Virus record (IMG/VR): IMGVR_UViG_3300029993_000005
Location: 62,001-126,000 of that record
DNA: 64,000 nucleotides
Strand: one strand, 5' to 3'
From: a virus
Numbering within the stretch: the stretch's first letter is position 1; each line of letters starts with the position of its first letter. The translations under genes and the position numbers were made by a program. Under the pieces are notes generated by a model that was not told where the DNA came from, ran no database searches, and saw nothing but the letters and a program-made list of their open reading frames with translations. Below are positions 15,199 to 23,009 of this stretch, piece by piece.

Positions 15199-15632
15199 TG
15201 ATAGACAAAACACGAATCAAGCTGCAGGAGCTGAATGAACAGTATTACGATGAATGGCTTGTACTGTTCAACGACTACAACGTGTTCGGCATCCCTGACA
15301 CCAATGTTGTATGGCGAAAACTGATGAACCCCAAGTCAACTTTAGCTGGGTTTATTGCGGTCTACGAAAATAAACTCGTTGGCTTTGTCCATTATCTTCA
15401 CCATGAATCAGCACATTCAACTGCCTTTGACTGTCATCTGTCCGATTTATACGTAAGCCCGGATTTTAGGAACTTGGGGTTAGGAAAACAATTAATTGAC
15501 CAAGTGCGATTGGTTGCTAAATTCTGGACTTGGAGACGTGTCTATTGGACGACCGGTCATAACAGTGACGCACGTAAGCTCTATGACAAATACGTCAAGT
15601 CAGATTGCGTGGGCTATCAAATAAAGGCTTAG
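15195..15632 (+). CDS. GNAT-family N-acetyltransferase, 145 aa
   Basis: The acetyl-CoA binding motif A is clear: DLYVSPDFRNLGLGKQLIDQV (given in two parts: DLYVSPDF, then RNLGLGKQL) at about residues 76-96. The C-terminal VYWTTGHNSDARKLYDKY is the usual GNAT motif B region. Such enzymes move an acetyl group to an amine on a small molecule or protein; the target is unknown. A second copy of similar length follows at 15678, and the two share an N-terminal layout (YDEW, then IPDTNVVW or IPDPDVAW). Confidence 0.85.
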   Translation: MMIDKTRIKLQELNEQYYDEWLVLFNDYNVFGIPDTNVVWRKLMNPKSTLAGFIAVYENKLVGFVHYLHHESAHSTAFDCHLSDLYVSPDFRNLGLGKQLIDQVRLVAKFWTWRRVYWTTGHNSDARKLYDKYVKSDCVGYQIKA

Positions 15633-15677
15633 TTCAAGTCAGAAACTGAAGTCGAAGACTGCTAAATAAGTCAAAAT

Positions 15678-16118
15678 ATGGGAAACAGAATGCGTGAAAT
15701 CAGGTATGTTGAATGGGCCGACTACGATGATTGGGCTTCTATGGTAAGAGACTACGATTCAGACATACCTGACCCGGATGTCGCATGGACGAGGTTCTTC
15801 ACTCTAGGTACGGACTTACGATGCTTCGTAGCCGTGGAAGACCAACAGCTTGTGGGTTTTGTTAATTTCTTCCCCCACCAGACGCCGTTCAATACGGGTC
15901 AAATCTGTTACTTAGCTAACCTATATGTTAAACCTGAATTCCGCCGCCGTGGTATTGCCCGAGCCTTAGTCAACGAGGTGATAGAGAAGGCCGTGGCTAT
16001 GAACTGGTTGCGTGTCTATTGGGTGACAGAAAACGAAAATCCTGCGCGAGCCTTGTATGATTCTTACGCCGAGTCAGATTATGTACGCTATCACATAAAC
16101 CTCAAGGGCTTTGTATGA
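15678..16118 (+). CDS. GNAT-family N-acetyltransferase, 146 aa, paralogue of its neighbour
   Basis: Motif A reads NLYVKPEF then RRRGIARALV at about residues 78-97, and motif B has VYWVTENENPARALYDSY. It is clearly related to the gene at 15195 along the full length. The ATG at 15690 has a better ribosome site (GGGAAACAGA) than the one given, so the first four residues are uncertain. A GCTAAATA variant of the late motif lies just upstream (15661-15668). It overlaps the ATP-grasp gene by ATGA. Confidence 0.85.
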   Translation: MGNRMREIRYVEWADYDDWASMVRDYDSDIPDPDVAWTRFFTLGTDLRCFVAVEDQQLVGFVNFFPHQTPFNTGQICYLANLYVKPEFRRRGIARALVNEVIEKAVAMNWLRVYWVTENENPARALYDSYAESDYVRYHINLKGFV

Positions 16119-16927
16119 AACCCATGTTTGCAGTTCAATTCACAGATCGTGACGACACCGAACTACACAAAACTGTCGACGCCCTAAAGTCCGCTAGGCT
16201 GGACTATGAGTTGTTCGGTTTAATTCACTACTCGGATGACGTTACCAACCTTGAATCCTTCCCAACTGATCGTCCGGTCATACCACTGGGCTCGACGAAG
16301 ATGCTTGAGCTATACCTAAATGGTAAGTTGCCGTCGAACTGGAAAGTGATTTATGATGTCAACGCTTTTGATCAACAGCGCTACGCTAATCATTACGAGG
16401 GTGAATTGTTGAACTACGATGCCAAATACGACGTATACTGTTATGCTCGTGATTGGTGTTATCTCAAGGATGTATTCGTAAAGCCTGTCAATGACTTAAA
16501 GGTATTCGGTGGTTTTATTCTGGAAGCTCACACCACCCTTGACCAAGCACTAGCAAAAACAAGTCATGCTGAAATCAACTCCTACGAAAAGCTACTGTTC
16601 GCTCCTACCATTAACATCTACCGTGAATTCCGACTATTTATTGTCGACGGTGAAATCGTTGATGCTAGTGAATACCGTAACAACGGGCAGATCAAGCATC
16701 GCAAGGTCAGCGAAGATACTGGGTTCAAGCTTCAAGACTATTTCCAGAGCATCAAAGACCCTAACGCACCGTCTATGTATGCATTAGATATTGGTGAAGT
16801 CGACGGACCAGAAGGTATCGTCTTCAAGGTGATTGAACTTAACTGCTTTCACTGTAGTGGTATGTATGCATGCGATCAATCATTGATCTATCAGGAAGTC
16901 GCACACTACATGGGGCACATGAAATGA
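16115..16927 (+). CDS. ATP-grasp domain protein, 270 aa
   Basis: The C-terminal two thirds match small ATP-grasp proteins (DUF4343-like): VFVKPVNDLKVFGG near residues 121-134 supplies the lysine strand, REFRLFIVDGEIVDASEYR the middle strand, and KVIELNCFHCSGMYA the metal-binding end. ATP-grasp enzymes join a carboxylate to an amine via an acyl phosphate. Following two acetyltransferase genes, a joint role in modifying a small molecule or peptide is possible. The substrate cannot be read from the sequence. Confidence 0.75.
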   Translation: MKPMFAVQFTDRDDTELHKTVDALKSARLDYELFGLIHYSDDVTNLESFPTDRPVIPLGSTKMLELYLNGKLPSNWKVIYDVNAFDQQRYANHYEGELLNYDAKYDVYCYARDWCYLKDVFVKPVNDLKVFGGFILEAHTTLDQALAKTSHAEINSYEKLLFAPTINIYREFRLFIVDGEIVDASEYRNNGQIKHRKVSEDTGFKLQDYFQSIKDPNAPSMYALDIGEVDGPEGIVFKVIELNCFHCSGMYACDQSLIYQEVAHYMGHMK

Positions 16928-17436
16928 CGCATCTACGCGGAAGCCGACGAGCTACCCGCCTCGTTAAGCGTGCAAGACCACAAACTTCCCAGTCTCTACT
17001 ACTGAAGCCCACCCCTATGCAGAACACCTACATAATGACCGGCCTAACTCCTTATGACACGGCGATGCAACTACTGATCGCCGATCTGTGTCGATCATTG
17101 GAAAACTTAGTAGCCGACGTAAAGACCAGGGCTGCGTGTGCCGATCTCAACCAGGATCTAGAAGATTTGTGTGACAGGTACAAAGCAAGTGACCCTCACT
17201 TTGAGGTGCTCCAGCCAGGATCAGCCACATCGTTCAAACGTGAGGCCAATTACCCGTACCGTTTGATACTGCCCATCCAACTTATCTTGCGCATGAAGGG
17301 TAGAACACGTCTGACTTTCATCAATTGCTATTGTCGCCTCACCGGGGAAGACGATTACGGACGGTTGCCGATTCGCAATCTTGACAACCAACAGTCGGAT
17401 GCAGAAAATCAAGAGCTAAACAGGGAAGCCCCATGA
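16924..17436 (+). CDS. Hypothetical protein, 170 aa
   Basis: Start taken at the ATGA overlap with the ATP-grasp stop (16924). The first 25 residues are highly basic (RGSRRATRLVKRARP), and an alternative ATG at 17017 would remove them. The rest is unrecognised, with a Cys-containing helical region and a beta segment. Codon use and spacing fit a real gene. Confidence 0.55.
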   Translation: MTHLRGSRRATRLVKRARPQTSQSLLLKPTPMQNTYIMTGLTPYDTAMQLLIADLCRSLENLVADVKTRAACADLNQDLEDLCDRYKASDPHFEVLQPGSATSFKREANYPYRLILPIQLILRMKGRTRLTFINCYCRLTGEDDYGRLPIRNLDNQQSDAENQELNREAP

Positions 17437-17582
17437 CCTCAACATTAACACCCGATTACAAGGTAGAGCCGACGTTCGCGTCTGGTGTCAACATAGTCCC
17501 GGTACTGTCTGGTAGCCCATTCGCGAAATACCCTCAGCTACGCACCATTTGGGCGTCATCCTTCAATCTTTATACGTCATGA
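17433..17582 (+). CDS. Truncated GNAT N-terminus, 49 aa, remnant of a duplicated acetyltransferase
   Basis: ATG overlaps the previous TGA. Residues 21-43 read NIVPVLSGSPFAKYPQLRTIW, which parallels IVPATGDPFALYPQLRTIW at the start of the complete GNAT gene at 18624. After that the frame ends at once, without the acetyl-CoA motifs. It looks like the leftover of a duplicated GNAT gene whose body was replaced by the next gene. It may still be translated, because the next start is coupled to its stop. Confidence 0.6.
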   Translation: MTSTLTPDYKVEPTFASGVNIVPVLSGSPFAKYPQLRTIWASSFNLYTS

Positions 17583-17959
17583 ACTATATAGTTGAGCCCT
17601 TAACCTTGCTTAATAGTGAGCCCTGCGCGACCCAAACCAAGGTCTGGAAAGCTAAGAAATTTAAAGCTAAAGATGTGGCCTATCGTGTGCTGATGAAGTT
17701 ACTACAGAAGTACCGGATAGTTATCTGCGATATGTCTCAAACCCCATTGGGAAAATCCTTCTGGGAGAAGGCAATGCTTAGCGCACTTCAGTCTGGGCTA
17801 GAGGTTGGGTTCGCTAACTTTGAGGACAAAACAATTAGCCGATGTGTAGAGTCCAAAGAATTCAACCAGTGGTTGTGGGACCTGCAATGGGCTTGGAAAT
17901 ACAACTCGGCCAAGCATCAAAAATATCGATTCTTCATTAACCGTGCTGGTGTATTTTAA
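17579..17959 (+). CDS. Hypothetical protein, 126 aa
   Basis: Not recognised. Starts by ATGA overlap with the truncated GNAT remnant. Lys-rich N-terminal half (KVWKAKKFKAKD) and Trp-rich C-terminal half (FNQWLWDLQWAW). It may be the sequence that displaced the rest of the GNAT copy. Confidence 0.6.
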   Translation: MNYIVEPLTLLNSEPCATQTKVWKAKKFKAKDVAYRVLMKLLQKYRIVICDMSQTPLGKSFWEKAMLSALQSGLEVGFANFEDKTISRCVESKEFNQWLWDLQWAWKYNSAKHQKYRFFINRAGVF

Positions 17960-17976
17960 CTAAAAGGAAATTCAAA

Positions 17977-18426
17977 ATGTCAGACACACGACTTATTCGC
18001 GGCATCAGTCTAAATTATTCGGATATCGAAGCGACTATCAAGAGCGCGGCCTACCATCAGTTCCCCGGAACCACAATGATCGTGTGTGCCCTAACTTTAA
18101 CCTTCGGCGGTCATATCGTCATTGGTTACAGTCGTCCTATTGATGACAAGCTGTTCAATGAGACGCTGGGTAAGACTGCAGCCCGCGACCGTGCAGTAGC
18201 GCATATATGGGACATCGCAGCTGTACAGGTGCGCATCGCAATGGAAGCAGAGACTTGGCAAGGGCCACAAAACCAACGTTCGCGTACACGTCTTATCAAC
18301 AAGGCGTTGGGACTTGCGGCGAGTGACACGGAGCCAACGCCAAAAGTAGTAGCAGTAGCTTCGACAACTCCGGACGTCGAAGACGATCTGCACTTGCACC
18401 TGAGAACTGGTGGGCCATCGGAGTGA
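17977..18426 (+). CDS. N4 Gp49/Sf6 Gp66-family protein, 149 aa
   Basis: Residues about 10-85 follow this phage family closely: I-x-S-x-x-YHQFPGTTMIVCALTL, a glycine turn, VIGYSRP-D, then IG-type helix and an A-x-A-x-x-x-IW ending. Family members are small phage proteins of unknown function. The tail is Thr/Pro-rich. A second, longer member lies at 28361 and shares YHQFPGTT-x-I-x-CALTLT. Confidence 0.75.
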   Translation: MSDTRLIRGISLNYSDIEATIKSAAYHQFPGTTMIVCALTLTFGGHIVIGYSRPIDDKLFNETLGKTAARDRAVAHIWDIAAVQVRIAMEAETWQGPQNQRSRTRLINKALGLAASDTEPTPKVVAVASTTPDVEDDLHLHLRTGGPSE

Positions 18427-18611
18427 TTCCAGAAGCTATAGCCTTTCAGTTAGTCCCTGTATACGCGGTGATTATCATTGGAGCGATCTCATGGATCGTG
18501 GTGATTGGTAGCGATTTGTATTTTAAACGACTGGCCTATTCGTGGCGCACTGCGGCATTTGCGGTGACTGTTACGGCGGGTATTGCTTGTGCTATTATTG
18601 AGAGACATTAA
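18423..18611 (+). CDS. Small membrane protein, 62 aa, two predicted helices
   Basis: GTG start overlapping the previous stop (GTGA). Two hydrophobic segments (about residues 9-29 and 42-57) separated by a short charged loop, with no signal peptide cleavage site. Likely an inner-membrane protein; the function is unknown. Confidence 0.6.
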   Translation: MIPEAIAFQLVPVYAVIIIGAISWIVVIGSDLYFKRLAYSWRTAAFAVTVTAGIACAIIERH

Positions 18612-18623
18612 CAAGGAAGCAAA

Positions 18624-19097
18624 ATGACAGTGCTAATTGTGCCAGCGACAGGTGACCCCTTTGCGCTGTACCCACAGCTTCGTACAATCTGGCCCACACC
18701 ATTTAAAGAAATGGCGGAAGAAGCGTCTAAGGACCATAGTCATACGGGACAGGTGTGGTTGATTCTGAAAGACAACGATGTGGTAGGTATTACGGGTGTG
18801 TTCGACGATGACGAATGGCCTGATGTCGTTTTATTGCGGTGGCATGGGGTCGTGCCTCAACTCAGGGGCCAAGGTATAGGTCGACTAGCACTGGACCTTC
18901 TGGTGGCTCATGTTTGTCCTAAATTCTATCCTGAGTACAAACGTTTGGTAGAATTCGTACCTCACAATGATTATGGAAAGACCAAGGTGTACCAGTTCTT
19001 CAAGCGCTGCAACTTCGTAGACTATGGACCATTGGTGGACTTAGGCTATGGTCCCAAACTGTGGCAACCTGTTTCCTTAGATATAGGAATTGCATGA
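18624..19097 (+). CDS. GNAT-family N-acetyltransferase, 157 aa
   Basis: Motif A appears as GVVPQLRGQGIGRLALDLLV at about residues 75-94, and the C-terminus has KVYQFFKRCNFVDYG, typical of GNAT enzymes. The N-terminus matches the truncated copy at 17433. It is the third complete GNAT in 4 kb. The substrate is unknown. It overlaps the methyltransferase gene by ATGA. Confidence 0.85.
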   Translation: MTVLIVPATGDPFALYPQLRTIWPTPFKEMAEEASKDHSHTGQVWLILKDNDVVGITGVFDDDEWPDVVLLRWHGVVPQLRGQGIGRLALDLLVAHVCPKFYPEYKRLVEFVPHNDYGKTKVYQFFKRCNFVDYGPLVDLGYGPKLWQPVSLDIGIA

Positions 19098-19591
19098 CTA
19101 GGGTCAGTACTAACGATATTGTCATGACCCCAGATTGGGTTGCTGCAGATGTTATGTCATACTTCCCAGTCAAGGGAAAATTACTTGAGCCTTGTCGCGG
19201 CGATGGTGCGTTTTACAATCTAATGCCTAGTGGTTCAGATTGGGCCGAAATACGCCAGGGGCGTGATTTCTTCGATTACAGGCATAGAGTGGATTGGATC
19301 GTCACCAATCCACCCTATTCAATTTTCAATTCATTTCTGGACCATGCACTCAATATAGCCACTAACATCGTATTTATTATACCGGTCCCAAAGCTTATGG
19401 CAAGCTATGTTAAGCTAGATAAAATTTATGCTTGGGGGTCAATAAGGGAAGTTAGATACTATGGTACAGGTCGGCAGCTGGGGTTTCCTTTCGGGTTTCC
19501 TGTGGGCGCATTCTGGCTGGTCAAGAGTAGAACGCGGGATACAATGAAGATATCATTCGCAGTCACACCAAATAAAAGGAAGCGCAAATGA
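19094..19591 (+). CDS. N6-adenine DNA methyltransferase-like protein, 165 aa
   Basis: LLEPCRGDGAFYN at about residues 30-42 is motif I (S-adenosylmethionine binding) and WIVTNPPYS at about 68-76 is catalytic motif IV (NPPY). This I-then-IV order differs from the interrupted enzyme at 8040. At 165 residues it is a minimal catalytic domain with little room for target recognition, so it may need a partner or be of broad specificity. Methylation of phage DNA to evade restriction is the usual role. Confidence 0.8.
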   Translation: MTRVSTNDIVMTPDWVAADVMSYFPVKGKLLEPCRGDGAFYNLMPSGSDWAEIRQGRDFFDYRHRVDWIVTNPPYSIFNSFLDHALNIATNIVFIIPVPKLMASYVKLDKIYAWGSIREVRYYGTGRQLGFPFGFPVGAFWLVKSRTRDTMKISFAVTPNKRKRK

Positions 19592-19797
19592 GACCGCTTG
19601 AAGAATGTCGTAAATATGAAGTGTTGCTACCAGATGGTACATGGCAACCTGTGCATTGGGAGCAGTTGGACAAAGGTGACACCATTCGCTGCAATCCACC
19701 GTTGTTGGGTGACATTTATCACAGCTATGAGCCTTTTCTAGTGAACCGATTACCGTACTTATCCGCTGAACCCTTACCTGCTGAGGTCAAGTTATGA
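19588..19797 (+). CDS. Hypothetical protein, 69 aa, paralogue of the gene at 25436
   Basis: Both proteins share the pattern L-x-x-C-x-K-(YF)-x-x-L-x-x-D-x-TW-x-x-V-x-x-x-QL-x-x-GD-x-x-R over the first 35 residues and then diverge. The conserved TW and GD positions suggest a small beta-barrel-like fold. Function unknown. ATGA overlaps on both sides. Confidence 0.6.
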   Translation: MRPLEECRKYEVLLPDGTWQPVHWEQLDKGDTIRCNPPLLGDIYHSYEPFLVNRLPYLSAEPLPAEVKL

Positions 19798-20066
19798 ACC
19801 CGCTTGGCTGTACTGGTTGCTTCACCGCAGAATGCCCACTGTCCTTCTGCCACTGCGGTTGCCATCGTGAAGGTTCGAACATGATGCACTGCATGCCCTG
19901 TTGTAGTTTCGTGATGTGCCGTAAGTGCGGTGAGGCTAAGCCTAATGTGACAATGGACTTGGGTGACTTCAAGTCCACGCCCAAGATTGAAGCGGAGAAA
20001 GAGCGTGAACTGTACGCAGAACTACACAAACGTTTTGGTCCGTGTCCCAGTAAGACTGTGGACTAA
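19794..20066 (+). CDS. Cys-rich putative zinc-binding protein, 90 aa
   Basis: Twelve cysteines and three histidines fall in the first 46 residues, including CTGC, CHCGC and CRKC pairs, which fits two or more zinc sites. The C-terminal half is a helical acidic/basic stretch ending RFGPCPSK. Proteins of this kind usually bind nucleic acid or proteins; the target is not visible. Confidence 0.6.
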   Translation: MNPLGCTGCFTAECPLSFCHCGCHREGSNMMHCMPCCSFVMCRKCGEAKPNVTMDLGDFKSTPKIEAEKERELYAELHKRFGPCPSKTVD

Positions 20067-20081
20067 TAAAGGGAGAACTAA

Positions 20082-20267
20082 ATGAAGATGTCGGACAAAA
20101 CCTATCACCTGACGGTCAACACTTGCATAATCATTGTCGTCTTACTAGCGGCGGCCGTATCCTTCGCGCCACACCCACACAAGAAATGGGTTGAGCACGT
20201 GGCCGTAATTTTGATGGCTGCCCTATGTTCGATCTGTGTTGGTCTACGACTGTGGGCTAAGAAATAA
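20082..20267 (+). CDS. Small membrane protein, 61 aa
   Basis: Two hydrophobic helices at about residues 11-28 and 38-56, with a short PHPHKKW loop and a basic C-terminal end. GGGAGAAC precedes the ATG. Likely inner membrane. Function unknown. Confidence 0.6.
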   Translation: MKMSDKTYHLTVNTCIIIVVLLAAAVSFAPHPHKKWVEHVAVILMAALCSICVGLRLWAKK

Positions 20268-20295
20268 GGAAACCTATATAAAGGTGTGGAGTAAA

Positions 20296-20556
20296 ATGAT
20301 GAACGATGAACTACAGAAACTCGTAAATGAACACGACAAGGCGAAGATGGTTGCCCAGATTGCTAAGCTGGAAGTTGCTGTAGCCTTCGAGAAAATAAGA
20401 GCCGCGTGTATGCATGATAAAGAAGATCTAGAAATAAAGTCGGATTACTTCCCTGGCAGTTATTCGGATACGGCATATACTGACCGCTGGAACCAGTGTA
20501 AAGTCTGTGGTGCTAAGAGCGTAGTTGAACGAACCAGTCACGGCTACTATGGGTGA
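20296..20556 (+). CDS. Hypothetical protein with a possible zinc site, 86 aa
   Basis: The ATG at 20296 has GGAG eight bases upstream; the longer frame that begins inside the membrane-protein gene is rejected. An N-terminal helix (residues 1-35) is followed by a Cys-His element and CKVC near residue 70, which together could bind zinc. Confidence 0.6.
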   Translation: MMNDELQKLVNEHDKAKMVAQIAKLEVAVAFEKIRAACMHDKEDLEIKSDYFPGSYSDTAYTDRWNQCKVCGAKSVVERTSHGYYG

Positions 20557-20562
20557 TTGCAA

Positions 20563-20787
20563 ATGAAAATCAGAATGCACAGAGGTTGTCGTACCGAGTC
20601 CCTTGCAACCTTAGAGGACATACCATCAAATTTAGAGGCTGTGACTGATTATCTAGTGAGACACGACCTAGCCATCACTGATGAGGTGACAGTAGAACTC
20701 TACGTAACCATTGCAGGCGAGGATACGTATGTTGTTAGGGTTGGTGATGTTCCATGGGCATTTGCGGGCGGAGGCATACATAAATGA
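20563..20787 (+). CDS. Hypothetical protein, 74 aa
   Basis: Not recognised. Starts at the ATG at 20563, a few bases past the preceding stop. Alternating strands (EVTVELYVTIAGEDTYVV) suggest a small beta protein. ATGA overlap with the next small gene. Confidence 0.55.
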   Translation: MKIRMHRGCRTESLATLEDIPSNLEAVTDYLVRHDLAITDEVTVELYVTIAGEDTYVVRVGDVPWAFAGGGIHK

Positions 20788-20942
20788 ATGCACATCAGAG
20801 ACGTAAACTTAGGCGTCATCCAGTAGTGCGTAAGATAAAATACGTTCCTTCCGGTGTCTACGTGTGGGAATTTAATTTCTCTTCAGTGGTTCCTAACCAC
20901 AGCGGTGCAAAATATCTTCTTACCGGCTCTGTGGTGTTATGA
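20784..20942 (+). CDS. Hypothetical protein, 52 aa, frame continues past its TGA
   Basis: A short gene coupled by ATGA to its upstream neighbour, basic at the N-terminus (HQRRKLRRHPVVRKIK) with a beta-like middle. The same frame after the TGA (20940-20942) is open for another 37 codons and reads like real protein (see 20943-21056). The gene may therefore be a truncated or readthrough version of a longer 90-residue product. Confidence 0.5.
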   Translation: MNAHQRRKLRRHPVVRKIKYVPSGVYVWEFNFSSVVPNHSGAKYLLTGSVVL

Positions 20943-21056
20943 CCAAAAGATTTATTCTGGGAAAAAATTACACGGCTTGTAGCATGGGAGGCCGCGCAAC
21001 GACGCGAAAAGCGACTTGCCTCTCGCCGTAAGCAAAAGGAGCAATCGGATGCGTAA
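20943..21056 (+). pseudogene. In-frame continuation of the 52-aa gene after TGA
   Basis: Directly after the TGA the frame reads PKDLFWEKITRLVAWEAA, then a charged helix of Arg, Lys, Glu and Gln, and stops at TAA 21054-21056, eight bases inside the next gene. It has no start codon of its own, so it is either relic coding sequence or made by stop readthrough. The alternative ATG frame at 20939-21031 (30 codons) over the same bases looks less protein-like. Confidence 0.4.
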
Positions 21057-21297
21057 CAGTATGAATAGCAGTCTAACCACCTCGGCGGTACCCATTTTCT
21101 TCTGTGTCGTATTTGTTCTTATTATCGCCTTTGGCGTATATGATCGGATACAACATCAAGCACTTTTACGCGCACATGGGTGCCTGTTATACACGGAAGC
21201 GCCCACCGGTCACTATCGTCTGGTAGGTAAAGTAATAACGCCTGAATACGTGTACGTCTACGAATGCACGGATGGCCTGCGCACAGAGATACGCTGA
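21049..21297 (+). CDS. Membrane-anchored small protein, 82 aa
   Basis: Start at 21049, with GGAG 8 bases upstream. One N-terminal hydrophobic helix (about residues 11-30) and a soluble C-terminal domain of about 50 residues. It has no lipobox and no clear signal cleavage site, so a single-pass inner-membrane protein is most likely. Confidence 0.6.
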   Translation: MRNSMNSSLTTSAVPIFFCVVFVLIIAFGVYDRIQHQALLRAHGCLLYTEAPTGHYRLVGKVITPEYVYVYECTDGLRTEIR

Positions 21298-21363
21298 AAG
21301 TTATTGAGTGATTGAATGAATGACAATGGATTCAAACTCAGCTAAGCGAAAGGAAAATAAGAA

Positions 21364-21690
21364 ATGTCAGATAGCACACCTGTTAGGCACGTGATTGTTT
21401 TGCGATACCTCTTCAAGACCCACGAGATTCGTGAATGGCGGAAACCGTACTACATATCACCCAAAGGCAGATGGTGCTTCCGCTGGGGCGCTGGTACATG
21501 GAACGGGTTGAATCCCGCCCGTATTGGTCAATTCGAATACTGGGGTGACTCCGCTGAGATGTATACGACACCCGACAGGTATCACGAGGATCGTGCCCAT
21601 TTCTATTCGTGCGTCGTCAAAGATCTCCACAGAAGGCACTTGGAGGTCGTGCGTAAATACGAAGTCAAATTCCAGCGCAAGGGTACTTGA
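21364..21690 (+). CDS. Hypothetical protein, 108 aa
   Basis: Not recognised. Rich in aromatic and basic residues (WRKPYYISPKGRWCFRWGAGTW) with a His/Arg C-terminal helix. Preceded by a short 66-base gap and AAAGGAAAATAAGAA. Confidence 0.6.
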   Translation: MSDSTPVRHVIVLRYLFKTHEIREWRKPYYISPKGRWCFRWGAGTWNGLNPARIGQFEYWGDSAEMYTTPDRYHEDRAHFYSCVVKDLHRRHLEVVRKYEVKFQRKGT

Positions 21691-21723
21691 AATGGCTGTG
21701 GCTACACTGAATAGGGATTGATA

Positions 21724-23007
21724 ATGCATTTCATATTACACGTATATCAACAAATAACTGAATTAGCAAAGACAAACCAGTTGGTGGCAGGGGCTATTTC
21801 ATTGTGGGGTTTATCGGTACTTACGTACACGGCACGTAACATACCGTCTCAAGTACGGAATTTTGTTCTCGGTCAAGTTACCACCAGCTTAGTATTCAAC
21901 AACACTGGGTTCTATGGTAATCGGTACGTGTTCTTGGCTTTCTGCGAATGGTACAAAATAAACAAGGGAGCACACCTATCCAGAACACTATCTTTGGATG
22001 CCACGGATGCCCATGGTGGTGTTGTTATGGGGCCTGGTTATGGCTCACATATATTCTGGGCAGAAGGTCGTCTATTTTGGTTTGCTAAATCCAAGCTTGA
22101 GAGTAAAGCGGATATGGGCATCCAAGAAATAATAACCCTTACCACCTTTGGTCGCTCAAGAAAACCATTCGAAGTTTTAGTAGATAGGTTCAAACCTCGC
22201 GAGGATGCCGACTGTACTAAAATATTTGGGATAACAAATGATGGCAAGTGGGATTTAACAGCTGAAGTACCTAAACGATCCTGGTCATCCGTTGTCTTGT
22301 CACCGGCAACAAAGGATCAAATCACAACACAGCTAGATCAATTCTATGCAATGCGGTCTTGGTATATCGATAACGGGTTGGCACATAAGCTGTGTACGTT
22401 GGTGCATGGTAAGCCTGGGTGTGGAAAGACATCTATGATTAAGGCCTTGGCCGCCAAGTACGGGGCTAATATCTACTCGTTGAGTTTGAACTCAGTAACT
22501 GACAGATCGCTCCCAATATTTCTATCCAATGTCCCTACAGGATCATTTGTACTGATAGAAGACTTCGATTCGTATTCGGCAGTAAAGTCTCGAACGGAAC
22601 CTAAGCCGGATAGCAATAAAGTTACGGACCTGTTCGCAGACGCCGGAGGTTTGACGCTATCTGGGGTACTTAATTCATTGGACGGTGTAGTATCATTGGA
22701 TAATGTGGTGATTTTTATGACCACAAATCATATTGAAAAGATAGACCAAGCAATGCTACGCAAAGGCAGGACTGACTTGATAATGGAGTTAGGCTATATG
22801 GAAACACCGGAGATTCAAGAGTATGTGCACTCAGCTTACGGCAAAGCTATTAATGAGCAGTTCATTCCGGTAGCTGGATGCGAGCTGCAAGGGTTGTTAC
22901 TAGAACACAAGCAGAATTTTGAAACTTTCCACATAGCACTTACAACCAAGTTCGGAGCCAGTAGCACCACGGGTTCCAACATTAGTACCCTGGTAAATAG
23001 GAATTGA
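21724..23007 (+). CDS. BCS1-like AAA+ ATPase with N-terminal membrane helix, 427 aa
   Basis: An N-terminal hydrophobic helix (about residues 20-36) precedes a BCS1-type middle domain and an AAA+ module: Walker A GKPGCGKT at 229-236, Walker B VLIEDFD at 276-282, sensor 1 TTNH at 333-336 and an arginine-finger-like RKGRTD at 346-351. Mitochondrial BCS1 pushes folded proteins across a membrane, and bacterial and phage relatives are poorly known. A membrane-bound ring that remodels or translocates a protein is the best inference. The DUF4419 gene follows after two bases and is the obvious partner candidate. The ATG at 21724 is used instead of an in-frame TTG. Confidence 0.85.
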   Translation: MHFILHVYQQITELAKTNQLVAGAISLWGLSVLTYTARNIPSQVRNFVLGQVTTSLVFNNTGFYGNRYVFLAFCEWYKINKGAHLSRTLSLDATDAHGGVVMGPGYGSHIFWAEGRLFWFAKSKLESKADMGIQEIITLTTFGRSRKPFEVLVDRFKPREDADCTKIFGITNDGKWDLTAEVPKRSWSSVVLSPATKDQITTQLDQFYAMRSWYIDNGLAHKLCTLVHGKPGCGKTSMIKALAAKYGANIYSLSLNSVTDRSLPIFLSNVPTGSFVLIEDFDSYSAVKSRTEPKPDSNKVTDLFADAGGLTLSGVLNSLDGVVSLDNVVIFMTTNHIEKIDQAMLRKGRTDLIMELGYMETPEIQEYVHSAYGKAINEQFIPVAGCELQGLLLEHKQNFETFHIALTTKFGASSTTGSNISTLVNRN

Positions 23008-23009
23008 TA

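Noticed and set aside
20939-21031. 30-codon frame overlapping the TGA of the 52-aa gene
   Set aside because: Short, Thr/Arg/Lys-poor in structure and less convincing than the in-frame continuation of the 52-aa gene.
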